A stretch of DNA of 13,375 nucleotides from an uncultured Kangiella sp. (GCA_946480585.1 CAMLKQ010000029.1:1-13375); one strand, 5' to 3'; shown: positions 1-7,430, counted from the first letter of the stretch. Program-made: numbers and translations. The notes: a model not told the origin generated them from the sequence alone.

Positions 1-70
1 GTAACAAATCCAACCGGCGTTTGCGGTGGTATAAGCCCCGGGGTCAAGACGAACGGTCAGCTGCCCTTCG

Positions 71-76
71 TATAAT
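71..76 (+). promoter_or_regulatory. Candidate sigma70 -10 box for the RND efflux operon
   Basis: A perfect TATAAT hexamer lies 35 nt upstream of the chosen ATG at 111, which would give a 5' leader of about 28 nt. No convincing -35 hexamer is found 16-18 nt upstream, where the sequence is about gacgaa. This is therefore either a promoter with a weak -35 element that relies on an activator, or a chance match. Confidence 0.4.
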
Positions 77-110
77 TCGGCGGTTTCATTTCCCGAGCAC
101 GAGTCTTCCG

Positions 111-1172
111 ATGAACAAGCAAATCCCCTTGTATGTGGTCCTGGCTGGTCTGGCGGTGTATGCCGGCTCGCTGTGGTGGCAGGGCGGTGATGGTGGTGAG
201 GGTGGCCGTGAGCGGCCGCCGGTGCCGGTGACGCTGGAGCCGGTGGCAGCGCGCCCGATGGGTGATGTGGTGACGGCGCTGGGCACGGCTGAGGCGCGTG
301 AAGGCGTGGTGATCACCGCCGAACAGAGTGGCATCGTCGAACAGATTCATTTCCGGGATGGCGATAGCGTCAGCAAGGGCGCCTTGCTGATTACGCTGCA
401 TGATGACGAGCAGCAAGCCAAGTTGCGGGAGGCGGACGCGCGCTTGGCTGACCAGCGCAGCCAGTTCGAGCGCCTGCGTAATCTGGCGACCAGTCAGGCT
501 GTGTCCCAGTCGACGCTCGACGAGCGCGAAGCCGCGCTGAAAGTGGCGGAAGCGCAACTTGCCGTGGCCCGTGCCGAGCTCGACAAGCGCTATATCCGGG
601 CACCCTTTACCGGTGTGCTCGGTGCCCGTCAGCTGTCGCCGGGCGCGCTGGTGACGCCGGGCACCCAGATCACCACGCTCGATGACATCAGCGCGATGAA
701 AGTCGAGTTCACCGTGCCGGAAACACTGGCGGCATTTGTCCGCCGTGGCATGACGCTCAATGCCAGCAGTGCCGCGCTCGGTAACAAGTCGTTTGTCGGT
801 ACGCTCAGCCATGTCGATACCCGCGTCAACCCGGCGACACGCACGCTGTCGTTACGCGCCGAAATCGCCAATCCGCAGCGCGATCTGAAACCCGGCATGT
901 TGATGGACCTGCAAATCAGCCGGGATGCCGGCGAAGCGCTGGCGGTGCCGGAAGGCGCGCTGATCAGCGTCGCCAATCAGCAATTTGTTTATCGGGTCGG
1001 TGCCGACAACATCGCCAAGCAGGTACCGGTGAAAACCGGTCGCCGCCGGGTCGGTCATGTGGAAGTGCTGGATGGCGTGCAAGCCGGCGATCAGGTGATC
1101 GTCGAAGGTATTCACAAGGTGCGCGATGGCCAGAAAGTGGCGCCGGTCGCGGCCACGGCCAACGCCAGCTGA
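111..1172 (+). CDS. RND efflux pump periplasmic adaptor (membrane fusion protein, HlyD/AcrA family)
   Basis: This is the periplasmic adaptor of a tripartite RND pump, linking the inner-membrane permease to an outer-membrane TolC-like channel. The 353-residue protein starts with a hydrophobic signal/anchor segment at about residues 5-23 and has no lipobox. Two lipoyl-type half motifs follow at about 65-97 and 158-192, the second containing YIRAPFTG-V. They flank a heptad-rich alpha-helical hairpin at about 98-155. A beta-barrel and a membrane-proximal domain make up the rest. The reading frame is open back to 21, but the upstream 30 residues are basic and unlike a signal sequence, and the ATG at 111 begins directly before the hydrophobic segment, so I chose 111. 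No strong Shine-Dalgarno is visible. The permease gene starts 14 nt after the stop, so the two form an operon. The family is sure; the substrate cannot be told. Confidence 0.93.
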   Translation: MNKQIPLYVVLAGLAVYAGSLWWQGGDGGEGGRERPPVPVTLEPVAARPMGDVVTALGTAEAREGVVITAEQSGIVEQIHFRDGDSVSKGALLITLHDDEQQAKLREADARLADQRSQFERLRNLATSQAVSQSTLDEREAALKVAEAQLAVARAELDKRYIRAPFTGVLGARQLSPGALVTPGTQITTLDDISAMKVEFTVPETLAAFVRRGMTLNASSAALGNKSFVGTLSHVDTRVNPATRTLSLRAEIANPQRDLKPGMLMDLQISRDAGEALAVPEGALISVANQQFVYRVGADNIAKQVPVKTGRRRVGHVEVLDGVQAGDQVIVEGIHKVRDGQKVAPVAATANAS

Positions 1173-1186
1173 CGGAGCGCACCGCC

Positions 1187-4100
1187 ATGTGGTTATCCGA
1201 TACCGCCGTTCGCCGTCCGGTGCTCGCCATCGTGATCAACTTGCTGTTGATCACCTTCGGCATGATGGCGTTCAAGTTTCTCAGCTTGCGCGAATACCCG
1301 GACGTCAATCCGCCGATCGTGTCGATCGGCACCAATTATCCGGGCGCTTCCGCCGCCATTGTTGAAACCCGCATCACCCAAATCATCGAAGACCGGATCA
1401 GCGGCATCAGCGGCATCCGCTCGATCAGCTCTTCGAGCAGCAACGGCCGCTCCAACATCACCATCGAGTTTGACAGCGACCGCGATATCGACGCGGCCGC
1501 CAACGATGTTCGCGATCGGGTCTCGCGGGTGCTGAACAACCTGCCGGAAGAAGTGGATCCGCCGGAAGTGTCGAAGGCCGACGCCGACGAAGATGTGATC
1601 ATCTGGTTCAATCTGGCGTCCGACAACATGAGTTCGCTCGAACTCAGCGATTACGCCCGCCGTTATCTCGAAGACCGGTTCTCGTCGCTGGACGGTGTCG
1701 CCCGCGTGCGCCTTGGTGGCGGCAGCGAATACGCCATGCGCATCAACCTCAATCAGGAAGCGATGGCGGCGCGTCGGGTCACCATCACCGATGTCGAGCA
1801 GGCGCTGCGGCGCGAAAACATTGAACTGCCGGCTGGCGAGTTGCGCTCGACCGACCGGCAACTGAGCGCACGTGTGCTGCGCGGTTACACCAGTGAACAG
1901 CAATTTCGTGAGCTGGTCATTCGCAAGGATCAAGCCGGTCATTTGATCCGGCTCGGTGAAATCGCCGAGATTTTCCTTGGTCCGTACGACGAGAAAATCT
2001 ATTTCCGTGGTGACGGCAAGGATGTGATCGGTATCGGCATCATCAAGCAGTCGACGGCCAATACGCTGGAGGTCGCACGCGCTGCCAAGGCCGAGTACGA
2101 GCGTATCAAGACATCGTTGCCTGCCAATATCCAGATACTACCGAGCTATGACAGTTCGGTGTTCATTGAGCAGGCCATCTTTGAGGTCTACCTGACGCTT
2201 GGTATCGCGATGATTCTGGTGGTCGCGATCATTTTTCTCTTCCTGGGAAGCGTCAGCGCGACCTTGATTCCGGCGGTGACGGTGCCGATCTCTCTCATCG
2301 GTGCCTTCGCCATCCTGTGGGCACTCGGCTTCTCCATCAACCTGCTGACCTTGCTGGCGCTGGTGCTTGCGATCGGTCTGGTCGTCGACGATGCCATCGT
2401 TGTGCTGGAAAACGTGCACCGCCGCATCGAACATGGCGAACCGCCATTACTGGCCGCTTTCAACGGCACCCGCGAAGTGGGTTTCGCCGTTATCGCCACC
2501 ACCGCGGTGCTGATCTCCGTTTTCGTGCCGATCGTGTTTCTCGAAGGTGACCTTGGCCGCTTGTTCAGCGAGTTTGCGCTGACCATTGCCGGCGCTGTGC
2601 TTCTCTCTGCCATTACGGCGCTGACTTTGACACCGGTGATGGCCGCGTATTTGCTCAAGCCGGCCAGCCAGAGCGGCGGTTTTCAGCAAAAAGTCGAACA
2701 GCAGATGGCGCGCGTTGAAGCAGCGTATGGCCGCATGCTCGACGAGTTGCTGCATCACCGCGTACTGTTTGTGCTAATGCTGCTGCTGGTCAGTCTCTGC
2801 ATCGCCGGCTTGTTCCGGCAACTGCCATCCGAGCTGGCCCCACGGGAAGATCGCGGCGGCATATTCGTCAACGTGTTGGGGCCGGAAGGCGCGACCTACG
2901 AACACACCGTCGAGAATGTCAAAGCGGTTGAGAAAATCCTGCGGCCCTACGTCGAAAGCGGTGAGTTCACCCGTCTGCTGGCGCGGGCGCCGGGCTTCGG
3001 CGGCAACGCAATGAACAGCGGCTTTGTCATCATCGGTCTGTCCGATTTCGGTACCCGTCGTTATGGTTTTGAGATCCTTGATGAGATCAACGGCAAGCTG
3101 ACGGCGCTGCCGGGCGTTCGTGCGTTTGGTTCGATTCGGCAAGGTTTGGTCAGCAGCGGTGGCGGCTCACCGGTGGCATTCGTGATCGGCGGTGACGATT
3201 ACGACGAAATGGCGCGCTGGCGCGATGTCATTCTGGCGCGGGCGGCCGAGAATCCGGGCCTTGCCAACGTGCAGGCAGATTATCGCGAAACCCTGCCGCA
3301 GTTCCTGATGACCATTGATCGCAACCGGGCCGCCGATCTCGGCGTCTCCGTGCAGGCGATCGGCAGCACTTTGCAAACGCTGTTGTCCGGCCGGAACATG
3401 ACCACGTTCAACCAGGGCGGCGAAGAGTACGAAGTGCTGGTCAAGGGCAACGAAACCCAGTTCCGTACGCCCGATGACTTGCGCGGCATTTATTTGCGTT
3501 CCGAGAAAACCGGTGAGCTGGTGTCGCTGGCCAACGTGCTGACCGGCGTCGAGCAAGCTGGCCCGAGTACACTGAACCGCTACAACCGGATCCGGGCGAT
3601 CACGATTACCGCCAACCTTGTTGGCGATTACACTTTGTCGGAAGCGCTGGGCTTCCTGAATCAGGTGGTGGCCGACGATCTCGATAACGCACCGCGCGTG
3701 GACTACAAGGGCGAATCGAAGCGGTTCATGGAGTCGGCCGAGAGTTCGCTGTTCGTGTTCCTGCTCGCGCTGCTGATCGTGTACTTCGTGTTGGCGGCGC
3801 AGTTTGAAAGCTTTGTCCACCCGCTCGTCATCATGCTGACGGTGCCGCTGGCCGTGCTCGGTGCCTTGGCGGGTCTGCAGGCGTTTGGCATGACGCTGAA
3901 CATCTACTCGCAGATCGGCATCGTGATGCTGGTGGGGCTGGCAGCCAAAAACGGCATTTTGATCGTCGAGTTTGCCAACCAGATGCGCGACCAGGGAGTC
4001 GATTTCGACACTGCTCTGCTGGATGCGTCCAAGCGCCGTTTGCGGCCGATTGTCATGACCAGCATCACCGCCATCATGGGCGCTGTGCCGCTGATCATCG

Positions 4101-4297
4101 CGCAGGGCGCCGGTGCCGAAACCCGGCAGGTGCTGGGCGTGGTCATCTTCGGCGGCGTTTTGGTCTCGACGGTGCTCACCCTGTTCGTCGTGCCAATGGC
4201 CTACAGCCTGCTTGCGCGTCGCACCAATTCCCCCGAAGCGGTCGCGCGCGAACTGGCCGCACTCAGCCAAGCCGAAGCGGGCAACCCACGCTCCTAG
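1187..4297 (+). CDS. RND efflux permease, HAE1 family (AcrB/MexF-like inner-membrane transporter)
   Basis: This is a proton-driven inner-membrane exporter that works with the adaptor encoded just upstream. Its 1036 residues are the usual HAE1 length, with the duplicated layout of TM1, a large periplasmic loop, TM2-6, then TM7, a second loop and TM8-12. The proton-relay residues are present: adjacent aspartates D401-D402 in TM4 (GLVVDDAIVVLEN) and K921 in the AAKNG motif of TM10. TM1 begins in the typical RRPVLAIV context. The ATG at 1187 is preceded by GGAG at 1174-1177. It lies 14 nt from the adaptor stop. No outer-membrane factor gene follows, so a TolC-type channel encoded elsewhere is implied. 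Such pumps export drugs, dyes, solvents or fatty acids, and the sequence does not say which. A strong inverted repeat follows the stop by 3 nt. Confidence 0.95.
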   Translation: MWLSDTAVRRPVLAIVINLLLITFGMMAFKFLSLREYPDVNPPIVSIGTNYPGASAAIVETRITQIIEDRISGISGIRSISSSSSNGRSNITIEFDSDRDIDAAANDVRDRVSRVLNNLPEEVDPPEVSKADADEDVIIWFNLASDNMSSLELSDYARRYLEDRFSSLDGVARVRLGGGSEYAMRINLNQEAMAARRVTITDVEQALRRENIELPAGELRSTDRQLSARVLRGYTSEQQFRELVIRKDQAGHLIRLGEIAEIFLGPYDEKIYFRGDGKDVIGIGIIKQSTANTLEVARAAKAEYERIKTSLPANIQILPSYDSSVFIEQAIFEVYLTLGIAMILVVAIIFLFLGSVSATLIPAVTVPISLIGAFAILWALGFSINLLTLLALVLAIGLVVDDAIVVLENVHRRIEHGEPPLLAAFNGTREVGFAVIATTAVLISVFVPIVFLEGDLGRLFSEFALTIAGAVLLSAITALTLTPVMAAYLLKPASQSGGFQQKVEQQMARVEAAYGRMLDELLHHRVLFVLMLLLVSLCIAGLFRQLPSELAPREDRGGIFVNVLGPEGATYEHTVENVKAVEKILRPYVESGEFTRLLARAPGFGGNAMNSGFVIIGLSDFGTRRYGFEILDEINGKLTALPGVRAFGSIRQGLVSSGGGSPVAFVIGGDDYDEMARWRDVILARAAENPGLANVQADYRETLPQFLMTIDRNRAADLGVSVQAIGSTLQTLLSGRNMTTFNQGGEEYEVLVKGNETQFRTPDDLRGIYLRSEKTGELVSLANVLTGVEQAGPSTLNRYNRIRAITITANLVGDYTLSEALGFLNQVVADDLDNAPRVDYKGESKRFMESAESSLFVFLLALLIVYFVLAAQFESFVHPLVIMLTVPLAVLGALAGLQAFGMTLNIYSQIGIVMLVGLAAKNGILIVEFANQMRDQGVDFDTALLDASKRRLRPIVMTSITAIMGAVPLIIAQGAGAETRQVLGVVIFGGVLVSTVLTLFVVPMAYSLLARRTNSPEAVARELAALSQAEAGNPRS

Positions 4298-4300
4298 TCC

Positions 4301-4338
4301 GCATCCGGACCCGTGCACGCGAGCGCGGGTCCGGATGC
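4301..4338 (+). terminator. Perfect 13-bp inverted repeat after the RND operon (likely terminator or 3' stabiliser)
   Basis: GCATCCGGACCCG at 4301-4313 pairs without mismatch with CGGGTCCGGATGC at 4326-4338 around a 12-nt loop, and two or three more pairs could form inside the loop. It starts 3 nt after the permease stop codon. Only a short pyrimidine run (cccttcc) follows instead of a T tract, so it is not a textbook intrinsic terminator on the plus strand. It may work as a weak or Rho-assisted terminator, or as an mRNA 3'-end stabiliser separating the pump operon from the borosin genes. Confidence 0.6.
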
Positions 4339-4432
4339 CCTTCCGACATCAGGCGCCCTGATTCTCGGGGCTGCTATTGATTCCAAGTACCAGTTACGGC
4401 AAGGTAGCCGCTCACAAAAAACAAAGAAAAAC

Positions 4433-4437
4433 AGGGA
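4433..4437 (+). promoter_or_regulatory. Shine-Dalgarno deciding the GTG start of the borosin methyltransferase
   Basis: AGGGA lies 8 nt upstream of the GTG at 4446. It supports that start over an in-frame TTG at 4377. Starting at 4377 would add 23 basic, low-complexity residues before the conserved Rossmann-like first strand (SLVIVGCG). Confidence 0.6.
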
Positions 4438-4445
4438 CGTATATC

Positions 4446-5255
4446 GTGTCGTCTGTGGGTTCTCTGGTTATCGTTGGTTGCGGCATCAATCCGCTGGCGC
4501 AATGCAGCATCGAAGCTCAGGCCCATATCGCGCAGGCCGAAGTGCTGGTCGTGCATGTGCCCGATGCACTCGGCATGATCTGGCTGCGCGAGGAGCATCC
4601 TGCGCTCATCGATTTGCAATCCTGTTACCGCGAATCGGCGAACCGCGCCGATGCCTATGAGCTGATGGTGCAACGCACCGTTGCGCCCGTACTCGCCGGC
4701 AAGCGCGTGGTGGCGGTGTTCTATGGTCACCCCGGCGTGTTTGTCTCGCCGTCGCACGAAGCGATAAAACGCGTTCGTGCGGTCGGACTATCAGCGCGCA
4801 TGCTGCCAGGCATTTCTGCTGAAGACTGCCTGATTGCCGACATTGGTTTTGATCCGGCTGAAGCCGGCTGTGCTCAGTTTGAAGCGACCCAGTTCCTGTT
4901 CAACCAGTACCCGGTGTCGCCGGCCGCACACCTGATTCTCTGGCAGGTCAGTGTGGTGGGTGATCACACGCTGACCACGCGAGTGCCGGCAAAAGGGGGG
5001 CTGCGCGCGCTGCAGCAAAAGTTGCTGCGCTATTACCCGGCTGACCATCAAGTCGCGATTTACGAAGCGCCGACTCTGGCGGTCGGCAACGCTCGCATTG
5101 AATGGTTGCCCTTGGCCGAGTTGGAGCAAGCCCGACTTAGCCAGATCTCGACCCTTTTTGTGCCCGCCTACGGCAAACCCGCACCGGATTTCGTTTCCCT
5201 CGCCTGCATGGGGCTGGACGCCGAGCAAGCATTTGCCGTCGTTCGCGCCGTGTGA
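4446..5255 (+). CDS. Split-borosin peptide backbone alpha-N-methyltransferase (SonM/OphMA-like, tetrapyrrole methylase fold)
   Basis: This is predicted to transfer methyl groups from S-adenosylmethionine to backbone amides of the precursor peptide encoded next to it. The 269-residue protein has the tetrapyrrole (SAM) methylase fold: a first strand with the GCG loop at residues 7-13, then V38-P39-D40, and the hallmark FYGHPGVFVSPSHEAI at 92-107 with LPGISAEDCL at 120-129. Tyr61, Arg67 and Tyr71 reproduce the Y-x5-R-x3-Y spacing of the catalytic Y66/R72/Y76 triad of OphMA. The QFEATQFL and LILWQ segments also follow borosin enzymes rather than CobA, CbiF or RsmI. Unlike fungal OphMA there is no C-terminal clasp-and-core extension, and the protein stops at the end of the methylase domain. 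This is the split type known from Shewanella SonM, with the substrate encoded separately 27 nt downstream. I chose the GTG start for its Shine-Dalgarno and the domain boundary. The family call is confident; the product is unknown. Confidence 0.9.
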   Translation: MSSVGSLVIVGCGINPLAQCSIEAQAHIAQAEVLVVHVPDALGMIWLREEHPALIDLQSCYRESANRADAYELMVQRTVAPVLAGKRVVAVFYGHPGVFVSPSHEAIKRVRAVGLSARMLPGISAEDCLIADIGFDPAEAGCAQFEATQFLFNQYPVSPAAHLILWQVSVVGDHTLTTRVPAKGGLRALQQKLLRYYPADHQVAIYEAPTLAVGNARIEWLPLAELEQARLSQISTLFVPAYGKPAPDFVSLACMGLDAEQAFAVVRAV

Positions 5256-5271
5256 CGCGCTTTACCTACCT

Positions 5272-5277
5272 AGGAGA
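5272..5277 (+). promoter_or_regulatory. Strong Shine-Dalgarno of the borosin precursor gene
   Basis: AGGAGA is placed 5 nt before the ATG at 5283, in the short gap after the methyltransferase stop. It is clearly stronger than the site ahead of the methyltransferase, which also has a GTG start. This would fit more substrate than enzyme being made from one mRNA. Confidence 0.7.
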
Positions 5278-5282
5278 TAACA

Positions 5283-5501
5283 ATGTCCAAGCAGATTCTG
5301 GTCGACTTTCTGAAAAAACTGGCACAAGACCCGGCGCTGAAAGAACGCTACCAGAAAGATCCGCGTGGCGTCATGACCGAGCACGGTGTTGATGGCAAGC
5401 ATCAGGATATGGTTATGAGTGGCGACAATGATGGTTTGCAGCGCGAACTGGATGGTAATCCGGATTGCGTTCCAACCACCACGATTCGCAGCTTCAAGTA
5501 A
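5283..5501 (+). CDS. Split-borosin precursor peptide (SonA-like, LigA-like/borosin-binding domain plus C-terminal core)
   Basis: This is the predicted substrate of the adjacent N-methyltransferase. It has 72 residues. Residues 2-48 look like the compact helical borosin-binding domain, related in sequence to LigA/Nif11-like leaders: FLKKLAQDPALKERY at 9-23, a second DP at 26-27, then VM-x2-HG and a closing SGD at 46-48. Residues 49-58 form a charged linker. The tail from about N59 to K72 (NPDCVPTTTIRSFK) is the likely core, rich in Val, Thr and Ile as in known N-methylation tracts, and it holds the only Cys (C62). The start is an ATG with a strong Shine-Dalgarno, 27 nt after the methyltransferase. 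The leader could also be read as a generic LigA-domain protein, but its size and its neighbour make a borosin precursor much more likely. Core boundaries and methylated positions are inferred. Confidence 0.85.
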   Translation: MSKQILVDFLKKLAQDPALKERYQKDPRGVMTEHGVDGKHQDMVMSGDNDGLQRELDGNPDCVPTTTIRSFK

Positions 5502-5519
5502 TTCGACCTGGATATTCAC

Positions 5520-7430
5520 GTGATCCATCGGTCGTGCGGCGTTCTGGTACTGGTCGGTATGTTCTCGGTGCCGGTGAACGCTGTTCAACAAAACCAACAG
5601 ATGCCGGACTCGCCGGCATCTGCCTGGACTTGCCAGCAGGCGAAGTCCAGCAGCACCCAACGCAATCACGACGAATACATTCGGGATGTCAACGCCTGCA
5701 TCGGTGATGGGGACTACGCTTCTGCGCTCAGTTTTGCACTACGCAATCAGGAACTCGCACTGGCAAGCGGTGATACCGAGCAAATTTTACGCGCAAAAGT
5801 TATTGAGTCAGCTGCCTATCGATATCTCGATCTGATGCCGCAAGCACTCGAACTGCTGCGACAGGTCATCGAAGACCCAAGAACGGCCCAGATTCCTTTT
5901 CGACTTTACACCGCCTACAACAACTATGCCGACATTTTGATGCTGTTGGATAGACTGGAGGAAGCTGAAGAAGCGGCCAACCAAGCACAAAAGCTGGTTT
6001 TGGTTCACGGTGATGAGGACGCTGAAGCCACCGTTAACGGAACCATCGGACAAATTGCTCTACGTTTAGGTCGGTTTGCCGAAGCAAAAGTCGCATTAGA
6101 AAAATGCATTACGCTTGGTCAAAGGCTAAACGACGGCAGACACCAAGTATTATGCAGGATGAATCTGGCTGAATTGGCGTTGGCGCAGAAGAGCTGGAAA
6201 GAGGCATATACGCAAGCTGGAAAAGCACTACAGCACGCCAATGAGCTTGGTTATCGAACTGAACTTCCATTACTGCATCTTGTTCAAGCAAAAGCCAAGT
6301 TGAATTTGCTTGACAAATCAAACGCTATTGCGCTGGCCGAAACCGGTTTGAAAATTGCCCGCGAACGAGGCGAGCTTCGCAGCTCACTGTCCCTTTTGCA
6401 GTTCCTGCAAGATGTCTGGCTTAAGGCTGGTGATATCGTCCGTGCACAGCAGGTCGGTATTGAGATCCAGTCGCTCAGTCGCGAGTTGTTCGACCAACGG
6501 CTCGCCAATACTTTGGCGGCCGAACGGGCGCGCTTCGAGCTCAGCAGCAAAGAACAGGAAATTGCCGCGCTGAAGCAGCAAAACGCGCTGCAGCAGGCCA
6601 GTGCGGAAACCGCCAGAGCGCAGCGCACGGCGGCCATCTCCATCAGTTTGTTTGCGTTGGCGGTATTTGCCATTGGCTATGGTCGCTGGATGCATCGACG
6701 CGATTTGCAGCGCGCTGAAGCAGCAAACGCCGAGCTGAAGCGCCTCAACGAATTAAAAGACCAATTTCTTGCCAATACCTCGCACGAGTTGCGGACACCG
6801 CTCAATGGCATTATCGGGCTATCCGACATCATTTTGGTTGAGGAGCAGGCACGGTTGTCGCCGGAGGCGCAGGACAATCTGCGAATGATCCGGGATTGCG
6901 GTAATCAGCTGTCGCAGCTGGTCGATGACATTCTGGATTTTTCCCGGTTGCGGGCCGAGAAGCTGACGCTGAACAAGCAACCGATGCAGTTGGTCGATGC
7001 GGTGGATGATGTGGTCAAATTGCTGCGGCCGTTGGCCACGGCGAAAGGATTGCACCTGTCGAGCCGGATGCCGGCGGATTTGCCGGTCATCAGCGCGGAT
7101 GGCGATCGCATTCGTCAGGTGCTGCACAACCTGATCGGTAATGCGATCAAGTTCACCGAGCAGGGTTCGGTAACGGTGGAAGCCGAACGGCAGGCGAGCG
7201 GCTTGCGGGTGAACATTCGCGATACCGGCGTCGGCATTCCGGCGGATCGGCTGGAGCGGATTTTCGAACCGTTCGAACAGGCGGATGGCAGCAGCGGTCG
7301 CCGTTACGGTGGCGCCGGATTGGGGCTGTCGATCGCCCGCCAGTTGGTGGTCGCGCATGGCGGGACCCTGACGGTGTTGTCGGAGCCGGGCCGTGGTTCG
7401 GTGTTCAGCTTTACCGTGCCGCTGACGTGA
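5520..7430 (+). CDS. TPR-repeat periplasmic sensor histidine kinase
   Basis: This is a transmembrane sensor kinase of 636 residues. A Sec signal peptide at 1-21 (cleavage probably after VNA) is followed by helical TPR-like repeats at about 45-320, the presumed periplasmic sensor. A coiled coil at about 328-368 and one transmembrane helix at about 370-388 come next. The cytoplasm holds the HisKA domain with the phospho-acceptor H422 (NTSHELRTPLNG) and the HATPase_c domain, with its N box near HNLIGNAIKF (536-545), DTGVGIP (568-574) and GGAGLGLS (597-604). There is no receiver or output domain, so a partner regulator must lie elsewhere. The GTG at 5520 is chosen because it gives an intact signal peptide; the Shine-Dalgarno is weak, and an ATG at 5559 would cut into the signal. 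The gene starts 18 nt after the borosin precursor and may be co-transcribed. The sensor half has much lower GC than the kinase half. Confidence 0.88.
   Translation: MIHRSCGVLVLVGMFSVPVNAVQQNQQMPDSPASAWTCQQAKSSSTQRNHDEYIRDVNACIGDGDYASALSFALRNQELALASGDTEQILRAKVIESAAYRYLDLMPQALELLRQVIEDPRTAQIPFRLYTAYNNYADILMLLDRLEEAEEAANQAQKLVLVHGDEDAEATVNGTIGQIALRLGRFAEAKVALEKCITLGQRLNDGRHQVLCRMNLAELALAQKSWKEAYTQAGKALQHANELGYRTELPLLHLVQAKAKLNLLDKSNAIALAETGLKIARERGELRSSLSLLQFLQDVWLKAGDIVRAQQVGIEIQSLSRELFDQRLANTLAAERARFELSSKEQEIAALKQQNALQQASAETARAQRTAAISISLFALAVFAIGYGRWMHRRDLQRAEAANAELKRLNELKDQFLANTSHELRTPLNGIIGLSDIILVEEQARLSPEAQDNLRMIRDCGNQLSQLVDDILDFSRLRAEKLTLNKQPMQLVDAVDDVVKLLRPLATAKGLHLSSRMPADLPVISADGDRIRQVLHNLIGNAIKFTEQGSVTVEAERQASGLRVNIRDTGVGIPADRLERIFEPFEQADGSSGRRYGGAGLGLSIARQLVVAHGGTLTVLSEPGRGSVFSFTVPLT
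5598..5622 (+). repeat. 10-bp perfect inverted repeat early in the sensor kinase gene
   Basis: CAGATGCCGG (5598-5607) and CCGGCATCTG (5613-5622) form a perfect stem with a 5-nt loop. It lies about 97 nt after the borosin precursor stop and just past the kinase's signal peptide. No T run follows. It could be a coding coincidence, or an RNA element lowering expression of the kinase relative to the precursor. Confidence 0.5.

Noticed and set aside
21..110. Upstream extension of the RND adaptor to an earlier start
   Set aside because: The extra 30 residues are basic and precede the natural signal/anchor; they also span the TATAAT element.
1384..1450. ISGISGI and serine-run repeat in the permease
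   Set aside because: This region is repetitive in ordinary HAE1 permeases and needs no special explanation.
3167..4318. 383-codon minus-strand open frame opposite the permease
   Set aside because: His/Gln/Arg-rich antisense shadow of a conserved RND permease; no recognisable motif.
4377..4445. TTG start for the borosin methyltransferase
   Set aside because: It has no ribosome site and adds a non-conserved basic tail before the first beta strand. GTG 4446 has AGGGA at the right distance.
4446..5255. Cobalamin/sirohaem methyltransferase or RsmI-type rRNA methyltransferase
   Set aside because: The fold is shared, but the Y-x5-R-x3-Y catalytic spacing, FYGHPGVFVSPSHEA and the adjacent small LigA-like protein fit borosin enzymes. 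No cobalamin genes are nearby.
5283..5501. Subunit of an aromatic-ring-opening LigAB dioxygenase
   Set aside because: The leader resembles LigA, but there is no LigB-type catalytic gene, and the neighbour is a peptide N-methyltransferase.
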